A DNA stretch of 21,244 nt, from the NCBI GenBank assembly GCA_913020235.1, contig CAJWBT010000004.1, forward strand, positions 1-21,244, given 5' to 3'. Shown here in pieces: positions 1 through 7,323 of the stretch (position 1 is its first letter; every line of letters starts with the position of its first letter). Below the pieces are notes generated by a model that was not told where the DNA came from, ran no database searches, and was given only the letters and a program-made list of their open reading frames with translations. Both the position numbers and the translations under genes were made by a program. Source of the DNA: an uncultured Chloroflexota bacterium. GTDB taxonomy: Bacteria > Chloroflexota > Dehalococcoidia > UBA3495.

Positions 1-581
1 GCCGCGGCGGCTCCCGGAGATATGACGTTGTACATTTCGGTCAGCCCGTAGGCCTGCATCTTCACCATGTTGATCTCGGCGCACTGCCAGCCGATGATGC
101 AGTTGATGAAGGCCCCCTTACTGGGGTCCTCGGGGTCCTTGAACAGCTCCCAGTGGTCCTTCATGTCAAAGACCGTGTTGATCCCGTACTGTTCGTGCAC
201 GTACGTGGGGATTGTGAAGAACTGGGGACCGCCCTCGTAGGTCGGGCCCAGATTGACGTAGCTGCCTTTGGCAATCTCCTCATTGTAGTTGTCGATAAAG
301 TTCTGCTGCCACAGCTCCATCCAGATATCTATTTCTCCATTGGCCAGCGCTGCCTGCGCGATGGGAGTGGTCGTCTCCACGGACTCCACCGTATAGCCGT
401 AGCCGTTCTCGATGATGAACTCGGCGATGGCGTTGTTGATCCAAAGGGACTCAAATTGGTTGTCGGCAATCTTAAGGACTGGCTTTTCGTCATCCCCACC
501 GCAGGCCGCGGCCACCAAGGGTATTACCAGAAGGGCCAGGAATATTGTGCACGGTTTCCAAAAGCGCTGAAGCAATTGCAT
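1..581 (-). CDS. proX: Glycine betaine/proline ABC transporter substrate-binding lipoprotein (ProX/OpuAC family), 3' end cut by window edge
   Basis: Captures an osmoprotectant such as glycine betaine outside the membrane and delivers it to the permease encoded just upstream. The visible 193 codons open with a basic N-terminus, a hydrophobic stretch and a lipobox (VAAAC, Cys27), so it should be a membrane-anchored lipoprotein. The mature part starts with KPVLKIADNQFESLWINNAI and includes GEIDIWMELWQQN, which resembles the first lobe of OpuAC-type proteins. The ATG at 581 follows a strong AGGAGG site. It is the last visible gene of a three-gene operon, 105 bases after the permease. The reading frame is open to base 1, so the C-terminal lobe lies outside the window. 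Betaine is the family's usual ligand; choline, carnitine or proline betaine cannot be excluded. Confidence 0.88.
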   Translation of the reverse strand, partial: MQLLQRFWKPCTIFLALLVIPLVAAACGGDDEKPVLKIADNQFESLWINNAIAEFIIENGYGYTVESVETTTPIAQAALANGEIDIWMELWQQNFIDNYNEEIAKGSYVNLGPTYEGGPQFFTIPTYVHEQYGINTVFDMKDHWELFKDPEDPSKGAFINCIIGWQCAEINMVKMQAYGLTEMYNVISPGAAA

Positions 582-600
582 ACAAACCTCCTCGTGTGAT

Positions 601-616
601 GCCGCGCCGGCGCGGC
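601..616. promoter_or_regulatory. Perfect 16-bp palindrome between permease and binding-protein genes
   Basis: GCCGCGCCGGCGCGGC is fully self-complementary. In the minus-strand mRNA it would form a GC-only hairpin about 20 bases before the start codon of the binding-protein gene, just upstream of its AGGAGG site. Such intercistronic hairpins in importer operons can block 3' decay or partly terminate, helping to make more binding protein than permease. The palindrome is seen; the role is inferred. There is no U-run, so a classical terminator is unlikely. Confidence 0.5.
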
Positions 617-686
617 TTACCGGACTTGCTGATCAACCGCTCTCGCTGAGTGCTAGGGGCCTATGCTGCTGAATCGAGCCATTACG

Positions 687-1550
687 CTAACCGGAGGCTC
701 TCTGCCTGGGTTTGGCGAGGCCCTGGCTGATCCGGTCGATGGTTATGGCCATAATGACGATCCCAAGGCCGCCCAGAAAGCCTCTGCCAACCTCCAGGCG
801 GGCGATGCCGTTGAGCACCTCGACGCCCAGGCCCTTGGCCCCAATCATGGACGCGATGACCACCATGGCCAGGGCCATCATGATGGTCTGGTTGACACCG
901 GCCATGACGGTGGGCAGGGCCATGGGAAGCTGGACCTTAGCAAGAATCTGGGAAGAGGTGGACCCGAAAGACCGCGCCGCCTCCACCACCTCCGGGTCCA
1001 CCTGCCGGATCCCCAAGTTGGTCAGGCGGATTATGGGTGGAATCGAGTAGATGACCACGGCCATCACCGCGGGCGTCTTACCCAAACCAAAAAGCATGAT
1101 GGCCGGGACCAGGTAGACGAAACTGGGTAGGGTCTGCATGCCGTCCAGGATGGGCCGGATGGCGGCGTCGAACCGGTCGCTCTTGGATCCCAGGATGCCC
1201 AAAGGCAACCCCAGCCCGATGGCTATCACCGTGGCGACAAGGACAATTGCCAGGGTCTGCATCGCCAGGTCGAAGAGGCCTAGGAAAGCCAGGACAAGGG
1301 TCAGCGCCGTGATAATTGACCCCATCCTCCACCCGACTATCTTCCAGGCCAGCACCCCGGTGCCCGCTACCAGAAGCCACCAGGGTAGCCACAGCAGCAG
1401 GTCTTCTATTGGCCCCATAAGGTATCTGAGGATCACGATGTTGATGAAGTCGAAGATCGGGTCTCCATTCACCACCACCCAATCCACCCCATCGTCGATC
1501 CAACCGGAGAGCTCGTGGCCGAACTCCCAGCTTCTAGGAAACTCCCACAT
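687..1550 (-). CDS. proW: Glycine betaine/proline ABC transporter permease (ProW/OpuAB family)
   Basis: Inner-membrane channel subunit of the osmoprotectant importer, 287 aa. The N-terminus (about residues 1-50) is amphipathic and contains WIDDGVDWVVVNGD, as in ProW proteins. Hydrophobic segments follow at roughly 53-73, 79-92, 98-120, 142-157, 160-178, 215-240 and 257-272. The cytoplasmic EAA loop that docks on the ATPase is clear at about 190-213 (EAARSFGSTSSQILAKVQLP). The ATG at 1550 is preceded by AGGAGG at a rather long 14-base spacing. The gene lies 118 bases after the ATPase gene and 105 bases before the binding-protein gene, consistent with one transcript. Confidence 0.93.
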   Translation of the reverse strand: MWEFPRSWEFGHELSGWIDDGVDWVVVNGDPIFDFINIVILRYLMGPIEDLLLWLPWWLLVAGTGVLAWKIVGWRMGSIITALTLVLAFLGLFDLAMQTLAIVLVATVIAIGLGLPLGILGSKSDRFDAAIRPILDGMQTLPSFVYLVPAIMLFGLGKTPAVMAVVIYSIPPIIRLTNLGIRQVDPEVVEAARSFGSTSSQILAKVQLPMALPTVMAGVNQTIMMALAMVVIASMIGAKGLGVEVLNGIARLEVGRGFLGGLGIVIMAITIDRISQGLAKPRQRASG

Positions 1551-1668
1551 GATTCTCTGCTTGCCTCCTGGTCCGCTTTATCCCCGCGGGACCCGATATG
1601 GTTGAATAAAGCGCCCTGGCCCTGCTCCCTGACTGCTCTAGGACGGGCCGGCGGCTACCCCGAACGCC

Positions 1669-2973
1669 TTACCCGTTCGCGCTGCCGTCGCTGGTGAGGG
1701 CCTCTTCCGAGCCGCCCTCGCTGAGCTTGGCGGCTACGGCGGCGCGGCTGATCTCCCCAACCAGCTTGCCCTGGCCGTCAACGACCGACAGGGGGTGCTC
1801 GCAGGCCAGGCTGAGGGGGATCAGCTCCTCGAAGGGCGTGTCCAGCGTGACCGTGGCGGCGTCGGTATCCAGGTTTTCCCCAACGCTGTCGAAGCCCCGG
1901 TTGGCCGCGGCCTGCGCCCGCTCCAGGCTGACGATGCCAAGATTGATGTGGCTGCTGTCCACCACCGAGCAATAACTGACGTTATTGCGGTTCATGGTTT
2001 TGACCGCCGCCTCGGGCGTCTGGTGCTGCAATATGACGGCACGGGACTTCTCCATGACGATGGCCGCGGTGAGTATGGACTCCCGGCGAACGTCCCGGGT
2101 GAAGTCACTGACGTAATCGTCGGCGGGTGACAGAATAATGTCTTCAGGGCTGCCGATCTGAACGATGCGGCCCTCGCGCATGATGGCGATTCGGTCGCCG
2201 ACTTTCAGGGCCTCGTTCAGGTCGTGGGTGATGAAGACGATGGTCTTATGTAGCTGCTGCTGCAGCCGGAGCAGCTCCTCCTGCATGTTGCGGCGGATCA
2301 GGGGGTCCAGGCCGCTGAACGGCTCGTCCATCAGCAGGATGTCCGGGTCCACCGCCAGGGCCCGGGCCAAGCCGACCCGCTGCTGCATGCCGCCGCTCAG
2401 CTCGAACGGGTAGGCGTTTTCCCAGGCGGTCAACCCGACCAGTTCGAGCACCTCCCTGGTGGTGGCGTAGCGCTCCTGCTTCGGAATCCCCCGGACTTCC
2501 AGACCCCAGGCGACGTTGTCGATGACCTTCCGGTGGGGTAGCAACCCGTAGTGCTGGAATACCATGGCTACCTTGCCCCGGCGCATCTGAATGAGCTGCC
2601 TCTCGTCGTAGCGGCAAATGTCTTCGCCGTTGATGCTTATCTGCCCTGAAGTGGGCTCGATCAGCCGGATGAGACAGCGCACCAGCGTGGACTTCCCGCT
2701 GCCAGACAGCCCCATGACCACGAAGGTCTCACCATAGGCCACATCAAAGGTTACGTCTTGAAGGGCAATCACGCAGCCGATCTCGGCGAGGATATCAGCC
2801 TGGCTCCTCCCGGCGTACTCCGGGGAGAGGGCCCTCTCCGGCTTCTTCCCGAACACCTTGTCCAGCGACTTTACAGAGATGGCCGCGGAGCCGTTACGAA
2901 CCGGGAAGTCCCCCTTTTCCGGAAGGAACCCTGGATTCGCTTCCGCAGGGGCAGCCACGTCGCTGCTATTCAT
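1669..2973 (-). CDS. proV: Glycine betaine/proline ABC transporter ATP-binding protein with CBS domains (ProV/OpuAA family)
   Basis: Energises betaine-type osmoprotectant import, 434 aa. Visible motifs are Walker A GLSGSGKST (88-96), Q-loop VFQHYGLLPH (138-147), ABC signature LSGGMQQR (192-199), Walker B ILLMDEP (212-218) and the switch histidine at 250. Residues from about 295 to 418 look like the paired CBS region that senses ionic strength in OpuA. The N-terminus carries about 30 extra low-complexity residues before the family-typical segment IEVRNLYKIFG (here AISVKSLDKVFG). The ATG at 2973 is preceded by AAGGAGG at 8 bases. It is the first gene of the operon; a candidate promoter lies about 195 bases upstream. 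Confidence 0.95.
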   Translation of the reverse strand: MNSSDVAAPAEANPGFLPEKGDFPVRNGSAAISVKSLDKVFGKKPERALSPEYAGRSQADILAEIGCVIALQDVTFDVAYGETFVVMGLSGSGKSTLVRCLIRLIEPTSGQISINGEDICRYDERQLIQMRRGKVAMVFQHYGLLPHRKVIDNVAWGLEVRGIPKQERYATTREVLELVGLTAWENAYPFELSGGMQQRVGLARALAVDPDILLMDEPFSGLDPLIRRNMQEELLRLQQQLHKTIVFITHDLNEALKVGDRIAIMREGRIVQIGSPEDIILSPADDYVSDFTRDVRRESILTAAIVMEKSRAVILQHQTPEAAVKTMNRNNVSYCSVVDSSHINLGIVSLERAQAAANRGFDSVGENLDTDAATVTLDTPFEELIPLSLACEHPLSVVDGQGKLVGEISRAAVAAKLSEGGSEEALTSDGSANG

Positions 2974-3587
2974 CGGGGCCTCCTTCTGACAATACCGGCC
3001 GCAAGCAATCGCGGCAGGCCCGTTCCTGTTATAAAGCCGTTTCTTTGGGGCAATCGTGGAGGGGAGGTGTGTGGGAGATATCCTGGTTTGGACCAGAAGA
3101 AAAGGTCAGACCTTGAGGTTGTTAAGAGCGCTTGCGGCTGAGTTCCCGATTGCCCGCTTGGGCGCCACGCTACAGGCATTCCGGCCGTTTGTCAAGCTTG
3201 GAATCCTGAGCAATGAAGCTAACATAATGGCTAAATGGACCGGTTTCCGTGAACTATCAGCCAAGCATCTCGCGAAAGGCGATAGTAAAGACAACAATAG
3301 CTCATCTTTCGGTCGCAACCTTAGAATATCTTCAATATTGTGCCGTATTCCTCATGCTTGTAGGATTTCATGAACTATTACGTCCAGATACTGCGATGGA
3401 GGCATTGGTTTGTGCATGAAACATGGGAATGGCGGCGAGTTTCCGGAACACGGCGTATTCTCCAGCTTTGGGCCGCGTCTGGCGAGAGGCAGCCAATGGG
3501 ATTTGCCCGGTAAATTGCCGGAACCGGCGGCAAAAAATCGCCACGTATCATTGAAGCAAAGGGGAGCCCGGTGTTCCCCGGTGGTGC
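2974..3587. other. 614-base gene-free stretch upstream of the proV-like gene
   Basis: No open frame here has a ribosome site or a recognisable product. The middle (about 3190-3420) is clearly more AT-rich than the surrounding genes. It holds a candidate minus-strand promoter (3167-3195) and, inside the predicted proV leader, an imperfect stem-loop at 3085-3112 (GGTTTGGACC facing GGTCAGACC). A small GCCGG-AA-CCGGC inverted repeat lies near 3520. The rest may be leader and decayed sequence. Confidence 0.5.
3167..3195 (-). promoter_or_regulatory. Candidate sigma70-type promoter for the osmoprotectant importer operon
   Basis: On the minus strand, TTGACA (3195-3190) is followed after exactly 17 bases by TAGCGT (3172-3167). 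The -35 is a perfect consensus match and the -10 keeps the key TA...T positions. Transcription would start near 3160, giving a leader of about 190 bases before the proV-like ATG. It is a pattern match only. Confidence 0.4.
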
Positions 3588-4592
3588 TTACTCCGGCATC
3601 ACCAGGGTGGCGTCGGAAAGACAGACCAGGGAGCCCCGCTGGTTGGTGCCCTTGACTCGGCAAGTGACCAACTTTTTGCCGTCTTCGACCTGTTTGCCGG
3701 TCACCTCGCCCTGGAAGGTCACCGTGTCGCCGGAGCGGAAGGGTTCGATGGCCCGCATCAGGAGCCGGCCTCCCCCGTAGAAGGCGCGGAGCGGGAAGGA
3801 GAGCTGCAACATCTGGTCGACGTAGGACATGGTGGCCGGCCCGGCATTGACCGTACCGCCGAAAATATTCTGGCGGGCAAACTCTTCGTCGGTGTGGATA
3901 TTGCTGGGGCTGGGCTTGCCCGCGAGGCGAAACTCGTTCCTGTTGTTGATGATCTCCTGGCTCTCCGAGACCTCCAGGGGGACCAACTGGTCACCCACGG
4001 AGAGGGCGTCGAAGCTGGAGAACCGGGCGGACCGGGCTGCTTCCGCCACCGGGCCATTGCCGGCCGGAGGCGGTTGGGCTGAACCCCGGTCCTTGGGGAC
4101 CGTCTTTTGTCCTTCGGCGTACTCAAAGATGCAGGTGTAGTCGTAGGCCGCCACCTGCTGGCCGTGCTGGTTGGAGGCCTCCACTCGGAAGATCACGAAC
4201 TTGCTGCCGCGGCGCTCGTATTTCTCCAGGACCCGGCGGGTGCCGGTAATGGTGTCCCCCGCCTGCACCGGAGCCATCCACCGGACATCGCATTTGGCGA
4301 AGGGGGTCTGGCGGCGGGCCGTGCGGGACTTCTCGACCGCCACGAAACCGCTGGCTTCGGCAATCTCATCGCGGAGCAGGGGCGCGTAGGACAGCGCCAT
4401 GGTCGGCATGGCCACCAGCGCCCCGCCGTATTCCTGGCTGGCGCCGGCACGCTGGAACCGGGGGTCATCGTTCTGGGCAAGGAGAGCGTACCGGGCCACG
4501 TTTTCTTCCGTTATTTGGACCACGGTGGGATCGCCCGCCTGTCCCGGCTCCACCGCCCGGTATTCCCACACTTTTTCTTGTTGTTCCAGCAT
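3588..4592 (-). CDS. MaoC-like double-hotdog dehydratase/hydratase family protein
   Basis: Likely an acyl-CoA or acyl-thioester hydratase/dehydratase-type protein, 334 aa, with two hotdog domains (about 5-160 and 190-332) joined by a Pro/Gly-rich linker (about 165-185). The C-terminal half has the family-like string SNIHTDEEFARQNIFGGTVN (His233). The matching N-terminal position reads NDDPRFQ, with no histidine, so the first half may be structural. The frame extends upstream to a TTG at 4688, but the ATG at 4592 has a strong GGGAGGA site 9 bases before it and MLEQQEKVWEY begins the folded region. It is divergent from the dehydrogenase at 4843. The substrate is unknown; mesaconyl-type or hydroxyacyl-CoA chemistry is possible. 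Confidence 0.8.
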   Translation of the reverse strand: MLEQQEKVWEYRAVEPGQAGDPTVVQITEENVARYALLAQNDDPRFQRAGASQEYGGALVAMPTMALSYAPLLRDEIAEASGFVAVEKSRTARRQTPFAKCDVRWMAPVQAGDTITGTRRVLEKYERRGSKFVIFRVEASNQHGQQVAAYDYTCIFEYAEGQKTVPKDRGSAQPPPAGNGPVAEAARSARFSSFDALSVGDQLVPLEVSESQEIINNRNEFRLAGKPSPSNIHTDEEFARQNIFGGTVNAGPATMSYVDQMLQLSFPLRAFYGGGRLLMRAIEPFRSGDTVTFQGEVTGKQVEDGKKLVTCRVKGTNQRGSLVCLSDATLVMPE

Positions 4593-4760
4593 CTCTAGCT
4601 TCCTCCCTGATACCTCAAGCCGGGTACCTCCGGTAACGCCGAGGCCGCCGGCAAAGCCCAAGCTACAGGCTTTTCTCCGGGAAGTCAAACCTCTTGGAGA
4701 AAAGGGTTTCGGGTGAGTCCCCCAGGTGTGCGGTCCGCATCCTCATCTTGCCGCCTCCCC

Positions 4761-4789
4761 TTGCGGTGACCACTGGCCAGCCCGATAAT
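4761..4789 (+). promoter_or_regulatory. Candidate promoter for the beta-hydroxyacid dehydrogenase gene
   Basis: TTGCGG (4761-4766), a 17-base spacer, then GATAAT (4784-4789). Predicted start near 4796 would give a leader of about 47 bases containing the ribosome site GCAGGAGG. It lies in the divergent gap between the MaoC-like gene and the dehydrogenase. Confidence 0.45.
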
Positions 4790-4842
4790 GGGGGCAAGAA
4801 TCAGGGCGCCGGGGCGAGAGCTTCGCCCGGCAGGAGGCTGCA

Positions 4843-5775
4843 ATGAAGGTAGGATTCATCGGACTGGGCACCATGGGCGGCAGCATGGCTTACAACGCCC
4901 TTCAGGGCGGAAACGAGTTGGTGGTCCACGATATCCGGCGGGAGTCCGCGACGCCCCACCTGGAGGCGGGGGCCACCTGGGCCGACACGCCCCGGCAAGT
5001 GGCGGAGGCCTGCGACATCGTGTTCACCTCCCTTCCGGGGCCTGCCGAGGTGGAGGCCGTGGCGCTGGGCGAAGACGGCCTGCTTCAGGGCTTGAGCCAG
5101 GGAAACGTGTACTTCGACCTGAGCACCAGCACTCCGGGTCTGATCCGCCGCATCAGCCAGGCTTTCGCCGCCAAGGGCATCCACGCGCTGGACGCCCCGG
5201 TCAGCGGAGGACCCATCGGCGCCCGGACGCGGAACCTGGCCATCTGGGTCGGAGGAGAAAAAGGAGTGTTCGATCGGTGTAAGCCGGTGCTGGACACGAT
5301 CGGAGACAAGGCCTACTACGTTGGACCCGTAGGCTGCGGCGCCGTCGCCAAGCTAGTGCACAACTGCACCGGTTACATCGTCCAGGCCGCCCTGGCCGAG
5401 ACTTTCACCATGGGAGTGAAGGCCGGGGTGGAGCCGCTGGCCCTGTGGCGGGCCGTACGGCGCGGCGCCCTTGGGCGGCGGGGCGTCTTCGACACCCTGC
5501 CGGACCACCTGCTGCCTGGAAATTTCGACCCGCCGGACTTCGCGCTCCGGCTGGCCCGAAAAGACGTGGACCTGGCCGTCGCGGTGGGACGGGAGTTCGA
5601 CGTGCCCATGCGGCTGGCCAACCTGGCCCTTATGGAGATGACCGAGGCCCTGAACCGGGGTTGGGGGGACCGGGACTCCCGGGTGGCCATGCTGCTGCAG
5701 GAGGAGCGGTCCGGAGTCGAGGTCCGGGTCCCCGTGGATGTCTTGGAGCAGGCGGTGGAGGAAGAGCGAGGGTGA
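4843..5775 (+). CDS. NAD(P)-dependent beta-hydroxyacid dehydrogenase (3-hydroxyisobutyrate dehydrogenase family)
   Basis: Oxidises or reduces a 3-hydroxyacid/semialdehyde pair using NAD(P), 310 aa. The Rossmann motif GFIGLGTMGG lies at 4-13, the substrate-binding string DAPVSGG at 117-123, and the catalytic-lysine helix GCGAVAKLVHNC at 164-175, with Lys170 and Asn174. The C-terminal half is all-helical, as usual for the family. The AGGAGG site lies 8 bases before the ATG. Family members act on 3-hydroxyisobutyrate, tartronate semialdehyde or gamma-hydroxybutyrate, and the sequence alone does not decide which. The usual small residues after SGG are replaced by PIGARTRN, so the substrate may be atypical. 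It converges on gcvPB. Confidence 0.88.
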   Translation: MKVGFIGLGTMGGSMAYNALQGGNELVVHDIRRESATPHLEAGATWADTPRQVAEACDIVFTSLPGPAEVEAVALGEDGLLQGLSQGNVYFDLSTSTPGLIRRISQAFAAKGIHALDAPVSGGPIGARTRNLAIWVGGEKGVFDRCKPVLDTIGDKAYYVGPVGCGAVAKLVHNCTGYIVQAALAETFTMGVKAGVEPLALWRAVRRGALGRRGVFDTLPDHLLPGNFDPPDFALRLARKDVDLAVAVGREFDVPMRLANLALMEMTEALNRGWGDRDSRVAMLLQEERSGVEVRVPVDVLEQAVEEERG

Positions 5776-5832
5776 ACTTGGAATTCTTTGGGAAGGGTTC
5801 CCCAGCGGCCCCTCCTAAAAGACTTTCCGTTA

Positions 5833-7323
5833 TTATTCTGGCCCCCGCCACCGGAGGTCCGGCTGGCGGGCTGCCCGGGCCTCGTCCAGCCGGGATACCG
5901 GGGTGGTGTGGGGTGCTTGCCTAACCAGGTCAGGGTTTTCCGTCACTTCCCAGTCTATGTCTTTCAGTGCCTGGATGAAGGCGTCAAGGGTCTCCCGGGT
6001 CTCCGTCTCCGTAGGCTCGATCATCAGGGCCTCTCTGACGATCAGCGGGAAGTACATGGTGGGGGCGTGAAAACCGTAGTCAAGCAGCCGTTTAGCGATG
6101 TCCAGGCCGCTGACGCCCCGGGACTTCTGCCAGTCGGCGGAAAAGACGGCTTCGTGCAGGCAGGGCCGGTCGTATGGGAGATAGTACGTACCCTTGAGGG
6201 CCTGCATCAAGTAGTTGGCGTTCAGCACCGCGTTGCCGCTGATGGACCGCAAGCCGGGGGGGCCCAGGGCCCGTATATAGGCATAGGCTCGCACCAGGAT
6301 TCCGAAGTTTCCGTGGAACCCGCTCATTTTCCCGATGCTGTGCTCGGGGGTGGCCAGACTGTATGACGGACCACCCGCGTCCCTCTCCTCACTAGCTGAT
6401 GGGGTCTGAACTACCACCGGCGCCGGCAGGTAGGGCAGCAGCGCGCTGCCGGCGCATACCGGCCCGGCGCCGGGGCCGCCGCCGCCGTGGGGGGTGCTGA
6501 AGGTCTTGTGCAGGTTCAGGTGGACTACGTCGAAGCCTAGGCCGCCCAGCGCGGTCCGGCCCAGCAGCGCGTTCATATTGGCCCCGTCGCCGTAGACCAG
6601 GCCCCCGGCCGCGTGCACCACCCGGCACACCTCCACGATGTTGGCATCGAAGAGCCCCAGGGTGCTGGGTAGGGTGATCATCACCCCGGCCAGGTCCGGC
6701 CCGGCCACCTTTTGCAGCGCCGCCAGGTCTACGTTTCCGTCCCGGTCCGAGGCCAGGTCGACGACCTCGAATCCGGCCATGGCCGCCGAGGCTGGGTTGG
6801 TGCCGTGGGCGCTGTCGGGGATCCCCACCTTCCGGCGAGAGGCATCGCCCCGGGCCTGGTGGTAGGCCCGGACCATCAGCATGCCGGCCAGCTCACCGTG
6901 GGCGCCGGCCAGAGTCGCCAGGCTCACGCCGGGCAGGCCGGTTATCTCCCCCAGGAACCCTTGCAGCCCGTGGAGGAGCGCCAGCGCCCCCTGGGAGGAT
7001 TCCGGCGGCTGCAGGGGATGGGCGCCGGCGAAGCCGGGTAGGAAAGAAATCTCGTCGTTCACTTTGGGGTTGTACTTCATCGTGCAACTGCCCAGCGGAT
7101 AGAAATTGGTGTCGATGGAAAAGTTCAGCTGGCTCAGGGCGGTGAAGTACTGCACCACCTCCGGCTCCGACACCTCCGGAAGGTCCAGCCCGGTACGGAG
7201 CAAGCAGGTGTCGGGAAGCGCTTGGGCCGGGACATCCAGCGGCGGCAAGACCGCCCCCACCCGTCCGGGCATGCTCCGCTCCATGAGCAGCTTGGCCGTC
7301 TGCCGTCCCCCGCCTCTTATCAT
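5833..7323 (-). CDS. gcvPB: Glycine dehydrogenase (decarboxylating) subunit 2, P-protein beta-type subunit
   Basis: PLP-dependent half of the split P-protein of the glycine cleavage system, 496 aa. With GcvPA it decarboxylates glycine and loads the aminomethyl group on lipoyl-GcvH. The PLP-binding lysine is Lys273 in HLNLHKTFSTPHGGGGPGAG. Other P-protein strings are FYPLGSCTMKYNPK (74-87), SAHGTNPASA (171-180) and GDGANMNALLG (245-255). Its ATG overlaps the gcvPA stop as ATGA (7320-7323), indicating translational coupling and matched subunit amounts. Length fits the family. It is the last gene of the operon and converges on the dehydrogenase gene with a 57-base gap that contains only a weak TGGGAA/TTCCC hairpin. 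Confidence 0.96.
   Translation of the reverse strand: MIRGGGRQTAKLLMERSMPGRVGAVLPPLDVPAQALPDTCLLRTGLDLPEVSEPEVVQYFTALSQLNFSIDTNFYPLGSCTMKYNPKVNDEISFLPGFAGAHPLQPPESSQGALALLHGLQGFLGEITGLPGVSLATLAGAHGELAGMLMVRAYHQARGDASRRKVGIPDSAHGTNPASAAMAGFEVVDLASDRDGNVDLAALQKVAGPDLAGVMITLPSTLGLFDANIVEVCRVVHAAGGLVYGDGANMNALLGRTALGGLGFDVVHLNLHKTFSTPHGGGGPGAGPVCAGSALLPYLPAPVVVQTPSASEERDAGGPSYSLATPEHSIGKMSGFHGNFGILVRAYAYIRALGPPGLRSISGNAVLNANYLMQALKGTYYLPYDRPCLHEAVFSADWQKSRGVSGLDIAKRLLDYGFHAPTMYFPLIVREALMIEPTETETRETLDAFIQALKDIDWEVTENPDLVRQAPHTTPVSRLDEARAARQPDLRWRGPE

Noticed and set aside
3106..3318. 70-codon minus-strand frame in the gap upstream of the importer operon
   Set aside because: No ribosome site, no family resemblance, and it overlaps the candidate promoter and leader.
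5776..5832. Rho-independent terminator between the dehydrogenase and gcvPB
   Set aside because: A TGGGAA/TTCCC hairpin exists but neither strand has a following T-run.
5788..6366. 192-codon open frame on the plus strand opposite gcvPB
   Set aside because: It lies wholly antisense to the well-conserved gcvPB coding region, has no ribosome site and no recognisable product; GC-rich genes commonly leave such frames open.
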